Below, in pieces: positions 7,153-15,239 of a DNA stretch of 44,677 bases. The notes under the pieces are model-generated. The model saw only the letters and a list, made by a program, of their open reading frames with translations. It did no database searches and was not told the origin of the DNA. Positions within the stretch are counted from its first letter, which is position 1. The number at the start of each line of letters is the position of its first letter. A program made the position numbers and the translations under genes. The DNA is from an uncultured Chloroflexota bacterium. Its GTDB lineage: Bacteria > Chloroflexota > Limnocylindria > Limnocylindrales > Limnocylindraceae. The DNA is taken from NCBI GenBank assembly GCA_903864185.1, contig CAIPEX010000016.1:1-44677 (forward strand), given 5' to 3'.

Positions 7153-8196
7153 GTGACCATGCTCTTCCCAGCCCTCACGACTACCGCTGCACTCCTTTTC
7201 GCCGCCCTTCTCTTTGACCAATACAGGCAACGCCGTCATCCGTACCAACTTGCGTGGGCGCTTGGCGCTACCGCGTTTGCACTTGCAGCAGCTGCAGAAA
7301 CACTCGCGTCGGCAGTGGGATGGAGTGAGCCGCTCTATCGACTCTGGTACATCAGTGGCGCTGTATGGACTGCGGGGTGGCTTGGCGCCGGAACGATCCT
7401 GTTACTCACGAAAACCCGCTTCGGGTATTGGTATGCGCTCTGCCTCGCCCTCGCTGGCCTCTTCACGATACTTGTCGCACGCCGGCTCGAAGATCCAAGT
7501 GCAGGGCCCACCGCGCTCCTCTACGCGCTTACTGCGTGGAGCGCCTCGGTCGCAGTTGGGTGGCTTACCTATCTCGGCGACCATCGCTGGTCGCGTGTTG
7601 CCGTTGGGTTCACCGCGCTACTCAGCGTGCTCGCACTCCCGCTCCTCGTGCTCGCCACGCTCCCAGCGCCAGGCTGGGCCGTGAACCCCACAACTGGCGC
7701 GCCAGTCGCGCTGCTCTTACCACCCGCACTCCGACTGCTGACGCCACTCCTCAATATCAGTGGCGCGCTCGCCCTGCTAACTGGTGCGCTCTTCTCGATC
7801 TACGTGTTCATGCCCAAACAGCGCGCCCTTCCGTATTCAAGCGACCCTGGGCAACGTGGTGATGAGCTTCTCTTCAACCTACTGATTGCACCCGTTGCCA
7901 TCACCGTCAACTTTGTGCGCAGCATTCCGCTCGCACTTCAGGCATGGCGCGCTGGGACATTAAACCGCCGCGTTCCCGCAACGGCACTCATTGCACTTGG
8001 CGCCTTTGTACCGAGCTTGACTGACACACTGAATCGCACCGGCTCGACGGAGTTCTATCAACTCGGCAAACTTGCGGGATCGGTGCTGCTCCTCCTCGGA
8101 TTCCTCGCCAGCGTTGACGTGATCGATGAGATTCGCCTCCCGCTGGTTGGTCGCCCCCTTCGCCGCGCTCTCCACTTACTGCGACATACGAGGTGA
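7153..8196 (+). CDS. Hypothetical polytopic membrane protein
   Basis: The 347-residue integral membrane protein has about eight to ten hydrophobic helices, for example LFPALTTTAALLFAALLF, AWALGATAFALAAAAETL, WTAGWLGAGTILLL and VLLLLGFLASVDVI. The N-terminal half (DQYRQRRHPYQLAWALGATAF, LYRLWYISGAVW) resembles uncharacterised seven-helix sensor-like or transporter-like proteins, but I cannot assign a function. A soluble loop with PKQRALPYSSDPGQRGDE separates the two halves. The start is either the GTG at 7153 or the ATG at 7159; neither has an SD. galU follows 37 bp later with its own promoter-like box. Confidence 0.6.
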   Translation: MTMLFPALTTTAALLFAALLFDQYRQRRHPYQLAWALGATAFALAAAAETLASAVGWSEPLYRLWYISGAVWTAGWLGAGTILLLTKTRFGYWYALCLALAGLFTILVARRLEDPSAGPTALLYALTAWSASVAVGWLTYLGDHRWSRVAVGFTALLSVLALPLLVLATLPAPGWAVNPTTGAPVALLLPPALRLLTPLLNISGALALLTGALFSIYVFMPKQRALPYSSDPGQRGDELLFNLLIAPVAITVNFVRSIPLALQAWRAGTLNRRVPATALIALGAFVPSLTDTLNRTGSTEFYQLGKLAGSVLLLLGFLASVDVIDEIRLPLVGRPLRRALHLLRHTR

Positions 8197-8200
8197 CTGG

Positions 8201-8206
8201 TATCCT
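8201..8206 (+). promoter_or_regulatory. Promoter -10 (TATCCT) of galU
   Basis: TATCCT lies just after the stop of the upstream gene and about 27 bases before the galU ATG, leaving room for a leader with the SD CGGAGG. The same hexamer precedes the malic enzyme gene. Confidence 0.45.
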
Positions 8207-8233
8207 GATGCCCACCGTCACTCGGAGGCTCAG

Positions 8234-9115
8234 ATGAAGATTCGTACGGCAATTCTCCCCGCTGCGGGCTGGGGCACGCGCTTCTTGCCCGCCACCAAGG
8301 CGGTGCCGAAAGAGCTTCTGCCGATCGTTGATCGGCCGGCGATTCAATATGCGGTAGAAGAGGCGGTCGCCTCAGGGATTGAACGGGTGATCCTCGTCAC
8401 GAACGAACACAAACGTGCGATCGAGGACCACTTCGATATCGCAACCGATCTTGAACACGCCCTCGAGGCGCGCGGTGACATTGAGCACCTGCGCGCCATC
8501 CGCGCAGTTGCCGACCTTGTGCAGCTGGTGACGGTTCGTCAGAAGGAGCAGCTCGGACTCGGGCACGCCGTCCTCATGGCGCGCGAGGCGGTAGGGCACG
8601 AGCCATTCGCAGTAATCCTCCCCGATGATTTCATCGTCGGCCCACGCCCGGCACTCGCCGAGCTTATGGAGGCGCATGAGCCTGCCTACGCTGGCGTCAT
8701 TGCGATTGAAGAGGTTGCACCGTCGGAGACGGGGCGATATGGCATCGTGATGCCCGACGAGACACTCCCAACGCTCGACGGCGGCCGCACCGTGCCACTG
8801 CGCGGCATGGTGGAGAAGCCGAACCCAGCCGATGCGCCATCGTCGCTCGCAATCATTGGTCGCTACATCTTCAGCCCCAAGATCTTCGAGGTGCTCGAGC
8901 GAACAGCCGGCGGAAAAAATGGCGAAATTCAACTCACCGACGCCATTGCGAAACTGGCACTCGACCAGGCCGTTATCGGCCGACGGTTCAGCGGTAAGCG
9001 CTATGACGTCGGCTCTCCGATTGGATGGCTTGAAGCAAATATTGATATGGCGCTTGCACATCCACTCTATGGGAGCGTAATTCGCGCGCGAATGAAAGCG
9101 ACACGCGATGAGTGA
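8234..9115 (+). CDS. galU: UTP-glucose-1-phosphate uridylyltransferase
   Basis: The 293-residue nucleotidyltransferase makes UDP-glucose from UTP and glucose-1-phosphate for envelope polysaccharides and glycolipids. The nucleotide-binding N-terminus AILPAAGWGTRFLPATKAVPKELLPIVDRP is characteristic. LGHAVLMAR, VILPDDFI, GMVEKPNPADAPSSLAIIGRYIF and GEIQLTDAI follow in the expected order and length. The ATG at 8234 has CGGAGG five bases upstream, so the longer frame from 8126 is not used. The last eight bases overlap the start of the PASTA kinase gene, so the pair is an operon. This suggests that the kinase may control sugar-nucleotide supply or envelope synthesis. Confidence 0.95.
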   Translation: MKIRTAILPAAGWGTRFLPATKAVPKELLPIVDRPAIQYAVEEAVASGIERVILVTNEHKRAIEDHFDIATDLEHALEARGDIEHLRAIRAVADLVQLVTVRQKEQLGLGHAVLMAREAVGHEPFAVILPDDFIVGPRPALAELMEAHEPAYAGVIAIEEVAPSETGRYGIVMPDETLPTLDGGRTVPLRGMVEKPNPADAPSSLAIIGRYIFSPKIFEVLERTAGGKNGEIQLTDAIAKLALDQAVIGRRFSGKRYDVGSPIGWLEANIDMALAHPLYGSVIRARMKATRDE

Positions 9116-10871
9116 GCGCGAGCAGAAGGTTCCAAAGCCCGGAGACTTCATCTCTGGCCGCTATGTGTTGCAAGAGCTGATCGGCGAAGGTTCATCTGCA
9201 CTCGTCTTTCGTGCAACAGATGAGGCGCTCGGTCGTGACGTTGCGGTAAAAGTCTTACGTGATGCATTTGCAACCTCCGAAGAGGCAACAGCACGTTTCC
9301 GCGCTGAAGGTCGTGCCGCTGCAGTAATTGCGCACCCAAACGTGGCAGCCGTGTTCGATGTAACGCCAGAGGGCGAGCCGCCAGCAATTGTCATGGAGTT
9401 CGTCGACGGCGAAGACCTCGCATCGATGGTGCGCCGAGTTGGCCCGCTCGTGCCACGCCGCGCCGCTGCGATCGCTGCACAGGTGGCACGTGGCCTTGCG
9501 GCCGCCCACGTCCGCGGGATCGTTCACCGCGACGTCTCGTCGCGCAACATCCTGATCTCACGCGAGGGGCGAGCGCAGATCGCAGATTTCGGCATTGCCC
9601 GCGTCCTGCATGACGCTGCTGCAACTGCGGCGAGCCAGGCGCACCAGGCGATTGAGGGGACCCCGGAATACATCGCGCCAGAGGTTGCGGCAGGGGGGCA
9701 GGCGGCAGCCGCCTCGGATGTCTATGGCCTCGGTGTTGTCCTCTACGAACTGCTTACAGGGTTGCGCCCAACACCCGCCGCCGCTGCGCCTAGCGCGCTG
9801 CGCCCCGACATTGGGAGAGAGCTCGACCAGATCGTTGCGAAGATGCTCTCGCCTCAACCGACAAGCAGGCCGACGAGCACCGGCGCCGCCGACGCCCTCG
9901 AGGCATTCGTTATTTCAGCGAATCGCACCTCCGTGGTGGCGCGTCCGGTCGGCCCCGCCGCAGGGGCGCCGCGAGCCCTCGCCGGAACACGCGTCTCGCG
10001 TATCGCTGGGCGTGCTGGATCAGGCGAGCCCGAGAGCGTTCTCGCCGACCATGAGCGCCAACAGGAGACGGACGACGACGAACCGCTCTCAACACGAGGG
10101 ATGCTCCTCACCGTTGGCGGGATGGCGCTCGTCGCACTCCTCCTTGTGGGGGGGATGATCCTTGCGCTGCGAGTGATCAACGCAGGGAGCAAGCCCGACA
10201 CCAATGTGAAGATCCCGCCGATCACCTCACTCACATTAAGTGAAGCAATTCCGATCATCGAGTCGGCCGGCCTAAAGATCGATGTTGTCGAACGCGTGAC
10301 ATCCGACACGCAGCCAGTCGACACGATCCTGTCGCAGTCGCCGCAAGCAGGAAATCTGGTGCCTACCGGAACGGTCATCGAGGTTCGCGTTGTGATCGGG
10401 AGTGGACTCTCGGTTGTTCCTGATACGCGCGGCATGAACAAGGTGGATGCGATTGCCGCACTCAGGGCTGCCGGGCTGCGCGTCGGCAGTATTTATTCTG
10501 TCTGGTCCATTGATGTGGCAATCGACCTTGTCGTGCAAGAAAACCCACGGCCGGGGCTACAGGTAGTTGGCGGAACCGCAGTGGATCTAACCATCTCACT
10601 TGGCCCAGAACCATCAATCACGCCGACGCCGAGCGGATCATCCTCACCTACGCTCGTGAGTGTGCCCGCTTTGCGATGCAGCACCGTCACCGCTGCGCAG
10701 GCAACACTCGTTGCGCTTGGGCTCAGCCTGGATACTGCATCACTCACGCTCGGTGGCGATCTGGTCATCGATACCTACACGCCGGGTGCGGGAGAGATGC
10801 TTGCGTCGGGCGGTACCGTGTCGATCCTCACCTGGTCCCCGAGCGGGACCCCGTTGAGCGGCTGCCCCTAG
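9108..10871 (+). CDS. Ser/Thr protein kinase with three PASTA repeats
   Basis: The 587-residue membrane kinase is of the PknB/PrkC type. The kinase domain (about 18-270) has the glycine loop GEGSSALVF, Lys48 in VAVKVL, the catalytic loop HRDVSSRN (Asp142), DFG at 160 and the GTPEYIAPE segment. A disordered linker leads to one transmembrane helix (about 333-357). Three PASTA units follow outside the cell, the last ending in a Pro/Ser-rich spacer and GCP. PASTA domains bind muropeptides, so the family couples cell-wall state to phosphorylation. The catalytic loop lacks the Lys of the usual HRDLKPxN and reads more like the HRDLAARN of tyrosine kinases. The gene overlaps galU by eight bases at its 5' end. 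Confidence 0.92.
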   Translation: MSEREQKVPKPGDFISGRYVLQELIGEGSSALVFRATDEALGRDVAVKVLRDAFATSEEATARFRAEGRAAAVIAHPNVAAVFDVTPEGEPPAIVMEFVDGEDLASMVRRVGPLVPRRAAAIAAQVARGLAAAHVRGIVHRDVSSRNILISREGRAQIADFGIARVLHDAAATAASQAHQAIEGTPEYIAPEVAAGGQAAAASDVYGLGVVLYELLTGLRPTPAAAAPSALRPDIGRELDQIVAKMLSPQPTSRPTSTGAADALEAFVISANRTSVVARPVGPAAGAPRALAGTRVSRIAGRAGSGEPESVLADHERQQETDDDEPLSTRGMLLTVGGMALVALLLVGGMILALRVINAGSKPDTNVKIPPITSLTLSEAIPIIESAGLKIDVVERVTSDTQPVDTILSQSPQAGNLVPTGTVIEVRVVIGSGLSVVPDTRGMNKVDAIAALRAAGLRVGSIYSVWSIDVAIDLVVQENPRPGLQVVGGTAVDLTISLGPEPSITPTPSGSSSPTLVSVPALRCSTVTAAQATLVALGLSLDTASLTLGGDLVIDTYTPGAGEMLASGGTVSILTWSPSGTPLSGCP

Positions 10872-11194
10872 GCCTCTAGCCCCTCCCAGAGGCCGCCACT
10901 CGCCCACGCGAGTCGCGGGCGCGTGTCTTCACCGCCGTCGATGCGGCGCTGAAGCTGGCCAGCCGTTTGCAGCGCGACAGGCGCAACCCAGCACTCGCGC
11001 ACCTCGTTGTCGGTGACGAGGCGGCGCTTGCGGTCAATGCCGCAGTAGCTCAGTCGACCAACGACAGCGCGCCGAATGTGACGGCAGGTGCCGCACCCAG
11101 TTGTAGGCGTTGCGCAGACCCAACAGGCGCGTGACTCTTCTTGGATAGAGCCACACGACGGGCAGGTCCATGCACGTGCGCCGCCCTCGCTCAC
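10868..11194 (-). CDS. Small zinc-ribbon protein
   Basis: The 108-residue hypothetical protein is rich in Cys pairs: TCPSCG, CWVC, CGTC and further single Cys (SYCGIDRKR, VRECWV). The first two pairs form a double zinc-ribbon-like head. The last pairs resemble rubredoxin-like or iron-sulfur knuckles, but no family is certain. The GTG start at 11194 overlaps the stop of the upstream Ig-like gene (GTGA), so it is translationally coupled to it. Its stop overlaps the end of the PASTA kinase gene by four bases in convergent orientation. Confidence 0.65.
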   Translation of the reverse strand: MSEGGARAWTCPSCGSIQEESRACWVCATPTTGCGTCRHIRRAVVGRLSYCGIDRKRRLVTDNEVRECWVAPVALQTAGQLQRRIDGGEDTRPRLAWASGGLWEGLEA

Positions 11195-12357
11195 GGCTGC
11201 TCTTTTACATAGAGACGCGTCGTCTCTTCTAGTGGATCTCCCGCAGGCATGACGTAGCTCACCATGACAAGCCCTTGCCCAACCGTGTCGAAGGTGTCAG
11301 GGATCGTGTACTCCCACGATGCGCGCCCGTTGGTATCAGACACGATGCAGGGGCTGGTTGCCGAGGTTTGCTGGATCGGCAAGCCGGTCAACTGCAAGGT
11401 GAACTGCACGCACACGGAAACTACTGGAGAGCCGTCGGGGCCTGTGGCACGTGCAGTGACGCGGAACGAGCGATTCGGCTTGCTCAAGATGATTGTCCCT
11501 GGGTTCACGTCAATCGTGACAAGTCCAGTGTCGGAACTCGAGATGATCGTGATGCGCTTCTCTCCGCCATTTCCTGCCACATCGCTTGCGCTGATGACCA
11601 GGATGTTGCTTCCATTCCGCACAGAGATTGTCAAATCAAAGGTGCCGTTCTTTGACGAGCGGCCACTCTCAATCGTCCCCGTCGTATCGTTTCGCAACTG
11701 AACGTCGATGTCGGGATCAGTCTTTCCAGAAACGGTGACCTCTGATCCACTAATCATTGCGTTGTCATCAGGAGAAGAGAGGGAGATCTTCGGCGCCACA
11801 TTATCTCGTTCGATAACGATCTGATTTGACGAGGCACCCTCAACGTCGTTCTCCAGCACGATCGCGACGATCTTATTCTCTCCAGGGAGTAGCGGGATAC
11901 CGGTTACCTCAAAGTTTGGCGTCGTCGGCATGGCGATCTCACCGCCAATTGCATTGGATCCATCACCGTAGGTAACGCGAATGCGAAGACGTGCACTCGT
12001 TCGCTCGATGAGATCTGCGGGCAGTGTTCCAGCAATGCTGGTGCTCTCCGCTGCGATAACCGACTGCTGGGGCTGAATGAGGAGCGGGTGGCCAGCCATC
12101 GGCGTGGCGCTTGCAGACGGTGCTGGGCTCGCCTCTGCCTGCATGGAGGTGATCCACGGGATCGCGATCACGGCGACCCCAATAGCGGCCGCCACGAAGA
12201 GGGCGACAAGTCCGACAGCGAGCGCGCGACCGATAAGGACGGCGCACCCATCGAGGCGTTCATTGTTCTGGCCGTTCGGGTCGCCGCCCTGCGGCGCTCG
12301 GGTCGAAGCAACGGAACGGCGAGGCGCCTCACTCCCCGAACGTCGTAGCAACTTCAT
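11191..12357 (-). CDS. Membrane-anchored protein with Ig-like domains
   Basis: The 388-residue protein has an N-terminal cytoplasmic segment (about 38 residues, basic), one transmembrane helix (IGRALAVGLVALFVAAAIGVAV) and a Pro/Ser/Ala spacer. At least three beta-sandwich modules follow: a domain ending at NQIVIERDNVAP, a glucodextranase-B or cadherin-like domain (PKISLSSPDDNAMISGSEVTVSGKTDPD), and a Big_1-like domain (FRVTARATGPDGSPVVSVCVQFTL). This looks like a cell-surface scaffold or adhesion-type protein; no enzyme motif is visible. The ATG at 12357 has GAGAAT six bases upstream, which supports it over the GTG-initiated longer frame. It is divergent from folC, 46 bp apart. Confidence 0.72.
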   Translation of the reverse strand: MKLLRRSGSEAPRRSVASTRAPQGGDPNGQNNERLDGCAVLIGRALAVGLVALFVAAAIGVAVIAIPWITSMQAEASPAPSASATPMAGHPLLIQPQQSVIAAESTSIAGTLPADLIERTSARLRIRVTYGDGSNAIGGEIAMPTTPNFEVTGIPLLPGENKIVAIVLENDVEGASSNQIVIERDNVAPKISLSSPDDNAMISGSEVTVSGKTDPDIDVQLRNDTTGTIESGRSSKNGTFDLTISVRNGSNILVISASDVAGNGGEKRITIISSSDTGLVTIDVNPGTIILSKPNRSFRVTARATGPDGSPVVSVCVQFTLQLTGLPIQQTSATSPCIVSDTNGRASWEYTIPDTFDTVGQGLVMVSYVMPAGDPLEETTRLYVKEQP

Positions 12358-12369
12358 GTGGCGATTCTC
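12358..12369 (-). promoter_or_regulatory. Leaderless promoter (GAGAAT, 6 nt to ATG)
   Basis: Minus strand: GAGAAT, CGCCAC, ATG at 12357. The hexamer and spacing are identical to those of the MBL-fold gene at 1674. Confidence 0.45.
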
Positions 12370-12391
12370 GCACGAGCAGTGCACCGACCGC

Positions 12392-12403
12392 TACGCTCTC
12401 GCC
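12392..12403 (+). promoter_or_regulatory. Leaderless promoter of folC (TACGCT, 6 nt to ATG)
   Basis: TACGCT, CTCGCC, ATG at 12404. It matches TANNNT and there is no SD. TACGCT recurs before the DUF1003 gene at 33050 with the same spacing. Confidence 0.6.
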
Positions 12404-13888
12404 ATGCCTGAAACACCAGTCCCCCCAGCTGTGATGGATGTCGCTCGCCGCGACGTCGCCGATGCCCGCATGCGGCTCTCCGCCGGCGTGCGCAATGGTG
12501 ATGCCGCAGGCGCCTGGCAGGCTGCACTCGAGGCACTCTCCGCACGTGGCCGTTTCGGTGTTCGACTCGGCCTCGAGCGCTCGATCGCGCTCCTCGCCGA
12601 GCTCGGCTCGCCAGAGCGTGACGTTCGCGGTGCGCTTGTTGCTGGAACGAACGGGAAGGGGAGCGTTGTCACGCTTGTCTCCGCAGCACTTCGCGCACAT
12701 GGCCTCCGCCACGCGACGACGCCAAAGCCGCATCTTGTTAGCTATCGAGAGCGCGTCATGCTTGATGGGCGCCCACTCGCCGCACTGCCGTTCGCACGCG
12801 CAGTCGACCGCGCCCTCGGCGCCGCCGACGCAATTGAAGGAGACGTTGGGCCAGCGACCGAGTTTGAGCTCCTTGTCGGAGCAGTCTTTGAAGCCCTGCG
12901 CGCCGAATCGGTGCAGACGGCAATCGTCGAGGTTGGACTTGGCGGCCGCCTTGACGCAACGCACGCATGGGATGGCGGCGTTGCTGTTGTGACCAACATT
13001 GGTCTCGATCACCAGCAATATTTAGGAGAGACGACGACGGCGATTGCGACAGAGAAGGCCGCGATCATCATGCCGGGCGATATTGCCGTTACGGGAATCG
13101 GGAGCGATGAAGCCTCGCTGGCCGTTATCCGATCACGCGCGGAGAGCGTTGGTGCATCACTCGTGATCGCTCAGCCTGGTGCAACGCGCCTTCTTGGTCG
13201 CGCAGGTCTCGAGGTAGAACTCGATGGGTACGGAAGCGTTGCCGTTGCGCTGATTGGTGCACATCAAGCAGAGAATGCCGCCGTTGCTGCGGCAACGATT
13301 GATGCACTGCGCCTCGCCGGCATCGTAGATGTGTCCCCCGCATCGCTTCGCGCCGGCTTTGCGGCTGCGCGATGGCCTGGTCGACTTGAACTGATCGAGC
13401 ACCCGTTTGGTCGGGGCGATGCGCGCGACCTCCTCCTCGATGGTGCGCATAATCCTGCAGGTGCAGCAGCCCTTGCAGCAGCGCTCAAGGATCCTCACTT
13501 GACCTTGCACGGCGAGGGTGGGGCGACGCTGATCCTCGCCGCAATGGCCGACAAGGATGTGGCAGGTGTGTGCGCCGCACTTGCAACGGTGCCGCTACTT
13601 CGCGCAGCACGCGTCCTCTGCACGAGCGTTGGCGATGCGCGCTCGCTCCCCGCTGACGCCCTCCGTACGATCGTTCGCGCAGCAGGTCTCGGCGCGCATG
13701 CGGAGGTGTGCCCCGATCCTGCAGCAGCGATGCAGCGCGCTGCCGAATCGAGCGGGCCCGTGATCGTGGCTGGCTCGCTCTACCTCGTTGGTGCCGTTCG
13801 CGAGGCGCTCCTGCGCGCGGGTGTGGTGCCCGACGACGGCAGCCTCGATCCGCAGGTCGACAGGGGCGTGTCAGGATCAGCGCAATGA
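12404..13888 (+). CDS. folC: Folylpolyglutamate / dihydrofolate synthase
   Basis: The 494-residue Mur-ligase family enzyme adds glutamate to dihydropteroate or folate. The P-loop is VAGTNGKGSVV near residue 80. Family blocks follow in order: TPKPHLVSYRERVMLDG, TEFELLVGAVFEAL, EVGLGGRLDATHAWDG, TNIGLDHQQYLGETTTAIATEKAAI and the C-terminal DGAHNPAGAAAL. The length is slightly above the usual 430 because of about 40 extra N-terminal residues. The start is fixed by the -10 box six bases upstream; longer frames would run into the divergent gene. Its stop overlaps the folP start (ATGA), so folC-folP-folB form a folate operon. Confidence 0.94.
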   Translation: MPETPVPPAVMDVARRDVADARMRLSAGVRNGDAAGAWQAALEALSARGRFGVRLGLERSIALLAELGSPERDVRGALVAGTNGKGSVVTLVSAALRAHGLRHATTPKPHLVSYRERVMLDGRPLAALPFARAVDRALGAADAIEGDVGPATEFELLVGAVFEALRAESVQTAIVEVGLGGRLDATHAWDGGVAVVTNIGLDHQQYLGETTTAIATEKAAIIMPGDIAVTGIGSDEASLAVIRSRAESVGASLVIAQPGATRLLGRAGLEVELDGYGSVAVALIGAHQAENAAVAAATIDALRLAGIVDVSPASLRAGFAAARWPGRLELIEHPFGRGDARDLLLDGAHNPAGAAALAAALKDPHLTLHGEGGATLILAAMADKDVAGVCAALATVPLLRAARVLCTSVGDARSLPADALRTIVRAAGLGAHAEVCPDPAAAMQRAAESSGPVIVAGSLYLVGAVREALLRAGVVPDDGSLDPQVDRGVSGSAQ

Positions 13889-15234
13889 GTAGCCGACAAA
13901 CGTTCTCAATTCGCGGCGCCGGAGATCCGCCCCCAACGACGATCGGGCCACTCACCGCGCATTGGGGGAGCCGCACCTATGTGATGGCGGCAATCAACCT
14001 CACCCCCGACAGTTTTTCGGGCGATGGTCTGTATGGAGAGGCCGATGCAGGTGGCGAGATTGGCGAGGTGATCCTTGCGCGCGTCGAAGTTCATGCGCGT
14101 GCTGCTCGGCGAGACGGAGCCGACATCCTTGATCTCGGTGCAGAGTCCACGCGCCCGGGTCATGCGGTGGTTACCGTGGAAGAAGAGCTGCGTCGACTGA
14201 TTCCAGCGATTACGCGAATCCGTGCAGCATTGCCAGAGGTGGCGCTGAGCGTTGACACGCAAAAGCCCGAAGTTGCAGCCGCCGCGCTCACTGCAGGGGC
14301 ACACCTTCTTAACGATATTTGGGGCACGCGTCCTGGCAATGAGATGCTTCAGCTCGCAGCAGATCGCGGTGTGCCGATCGTTGTCATGCATAACCGCGCA
14401 GCAGTGGCGAGTGGCGCAGCTGGCGCAACATTCGAAGATGAGTTGCTTGCCGAGCTGGCCGCCGTTGCTGCACGCGGCCGAGCGCTCGGGATCCCACAAG
14501 AGAACCTGATCCTTGACCCAGGGTTCGGGTTCGGCAAGTCACCGGCGCAGAATCTCGTGGCACTCCGCGCGATCGGGCGATTGCGCGATCTCGGCCACCC
14601 AGTGCTGCTCGGCACGAGTCGCAAGTCAACCCTCGGCAGGGTGCTCGACGTTCCCCCTGCAGATCGGCTCTACGCAACGGTTGCGACGAGTGCCCTCGGT
14701 GCGCTCGCCGGCGCAGACATCATTCGCGTGCACGATGTACTGCCGAATCGTGATGCTGTTCGTATCATTGATGCAACGCTTCGTGCACGCGGTGCAGATG
14801 CGCCCGAGGTGCTCGGCCTAGATCCCAATCGACCCGACCAACCGCCGCGTCGTGATCGCCGCGATCACATCGCGGTGCGCAACGTGCGCTTTGATGCAGC
14901 ACACGGCGTCTTGCCGCACGAGCACGTGGAGGCCCAGCCGTTCTTTGTCGATGTCGAACTCGACGTAGATCTCAGGCCGGCAGGCACCCATGACGACCTC
15001 ACCGCCTCGGTGAACTACGGAGAGATTGTGGAAGAGGCGGTGAAGGCGGTCGGCAGCGCCGGACACGTGGAGCTCATTGAGACGCTTGCCGAGCGTATTG
15101 CCGATGCTGTCACAGGCGTCGTTACGCGATCCGGCGTGCGCGTCGACGAGATCCGAGTGCGCGTACGGAAGCCGAAGGCTCCTGTCGTTGCGCCGATTGA
15201 CTGGGCTGGAGTCGAGATCGTGCGCCGCCCCTGA
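13885..15234 (+). CDS. folP: Dihydropteroate synthase fused to dihydroneopterin aldolase
   Basis: The 449-residue protein has two domains. The N-terminal part (about 30-305) is dihydropteroate synthase, joining pterin pyrophosphate and p-aminobenzoate: MAAINLTPDSFSGDG, DILDLGAESTRPG, LSVDTQKPEVAAAAL, NDIWG, VVMHNR, ILDPGFGFGKSPAQN and LLGTSRKSTLG are all present. After a polar linker (NRPDQPPRRDRRD) the last 120 residues are a FolB domain: VRNVRFDAAHGVLPHEHVEAQPFFVDVELDVDL, SVNYGEIV and ELIETLAERIADAV. No HPPK domain lies between them. In the yeast enzyme the three domains are ordered FolB-HPPK-FolP, so this order and composition differ. Translation is coupled to folC by an ATGA overlap. Confidence 0.93.
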   Translation: MSSRQTFSIRGAGDPPPTTIGPLTAHWGSRTYVMAAINLTPDSFSGDGLYGEADAGGEIGEVILARVEVHARAARRDGADILDLGAESTRPGHAVVTVEEELRRLIPAITRIRAALPEVALSVDTQKPEVAAAALTAGAHLLNDIWGTRPGNEMLQLAADRGVPIVVMHNRAAVASGAAGATFEDELLAELAAVAARGRALGIPQENLILDPGFGFGKSPAQNLVALRAIGRLRDLGHPVLLGTSRKSTLGRVLDVPPADRLYATVATSALGALAGADIIRVHDVLPNRDAVRIIDATLRARGADAPEVLGLDPNRPDQPPRRDRRDHIAVRNVRFDAAHGVLPHEHVEAQPFFVDVELDVDLRPAGTHDDLTASVNYGEIVEEAVKAVGSAGHVELIETLAERIADAVTGVVTRSGVRVDEIRVRVRKPKAPVVAPIDWAGVEIVRRP

Positions 15235-15239
15235 CGGGG

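Noticed and set aside
13485-13976. 163-residue minus-strand ORF opposite folC and folP
   Set aside because: It has Arg-rich low-complexity content and no motif, and it lies opposite two clear folate genes.
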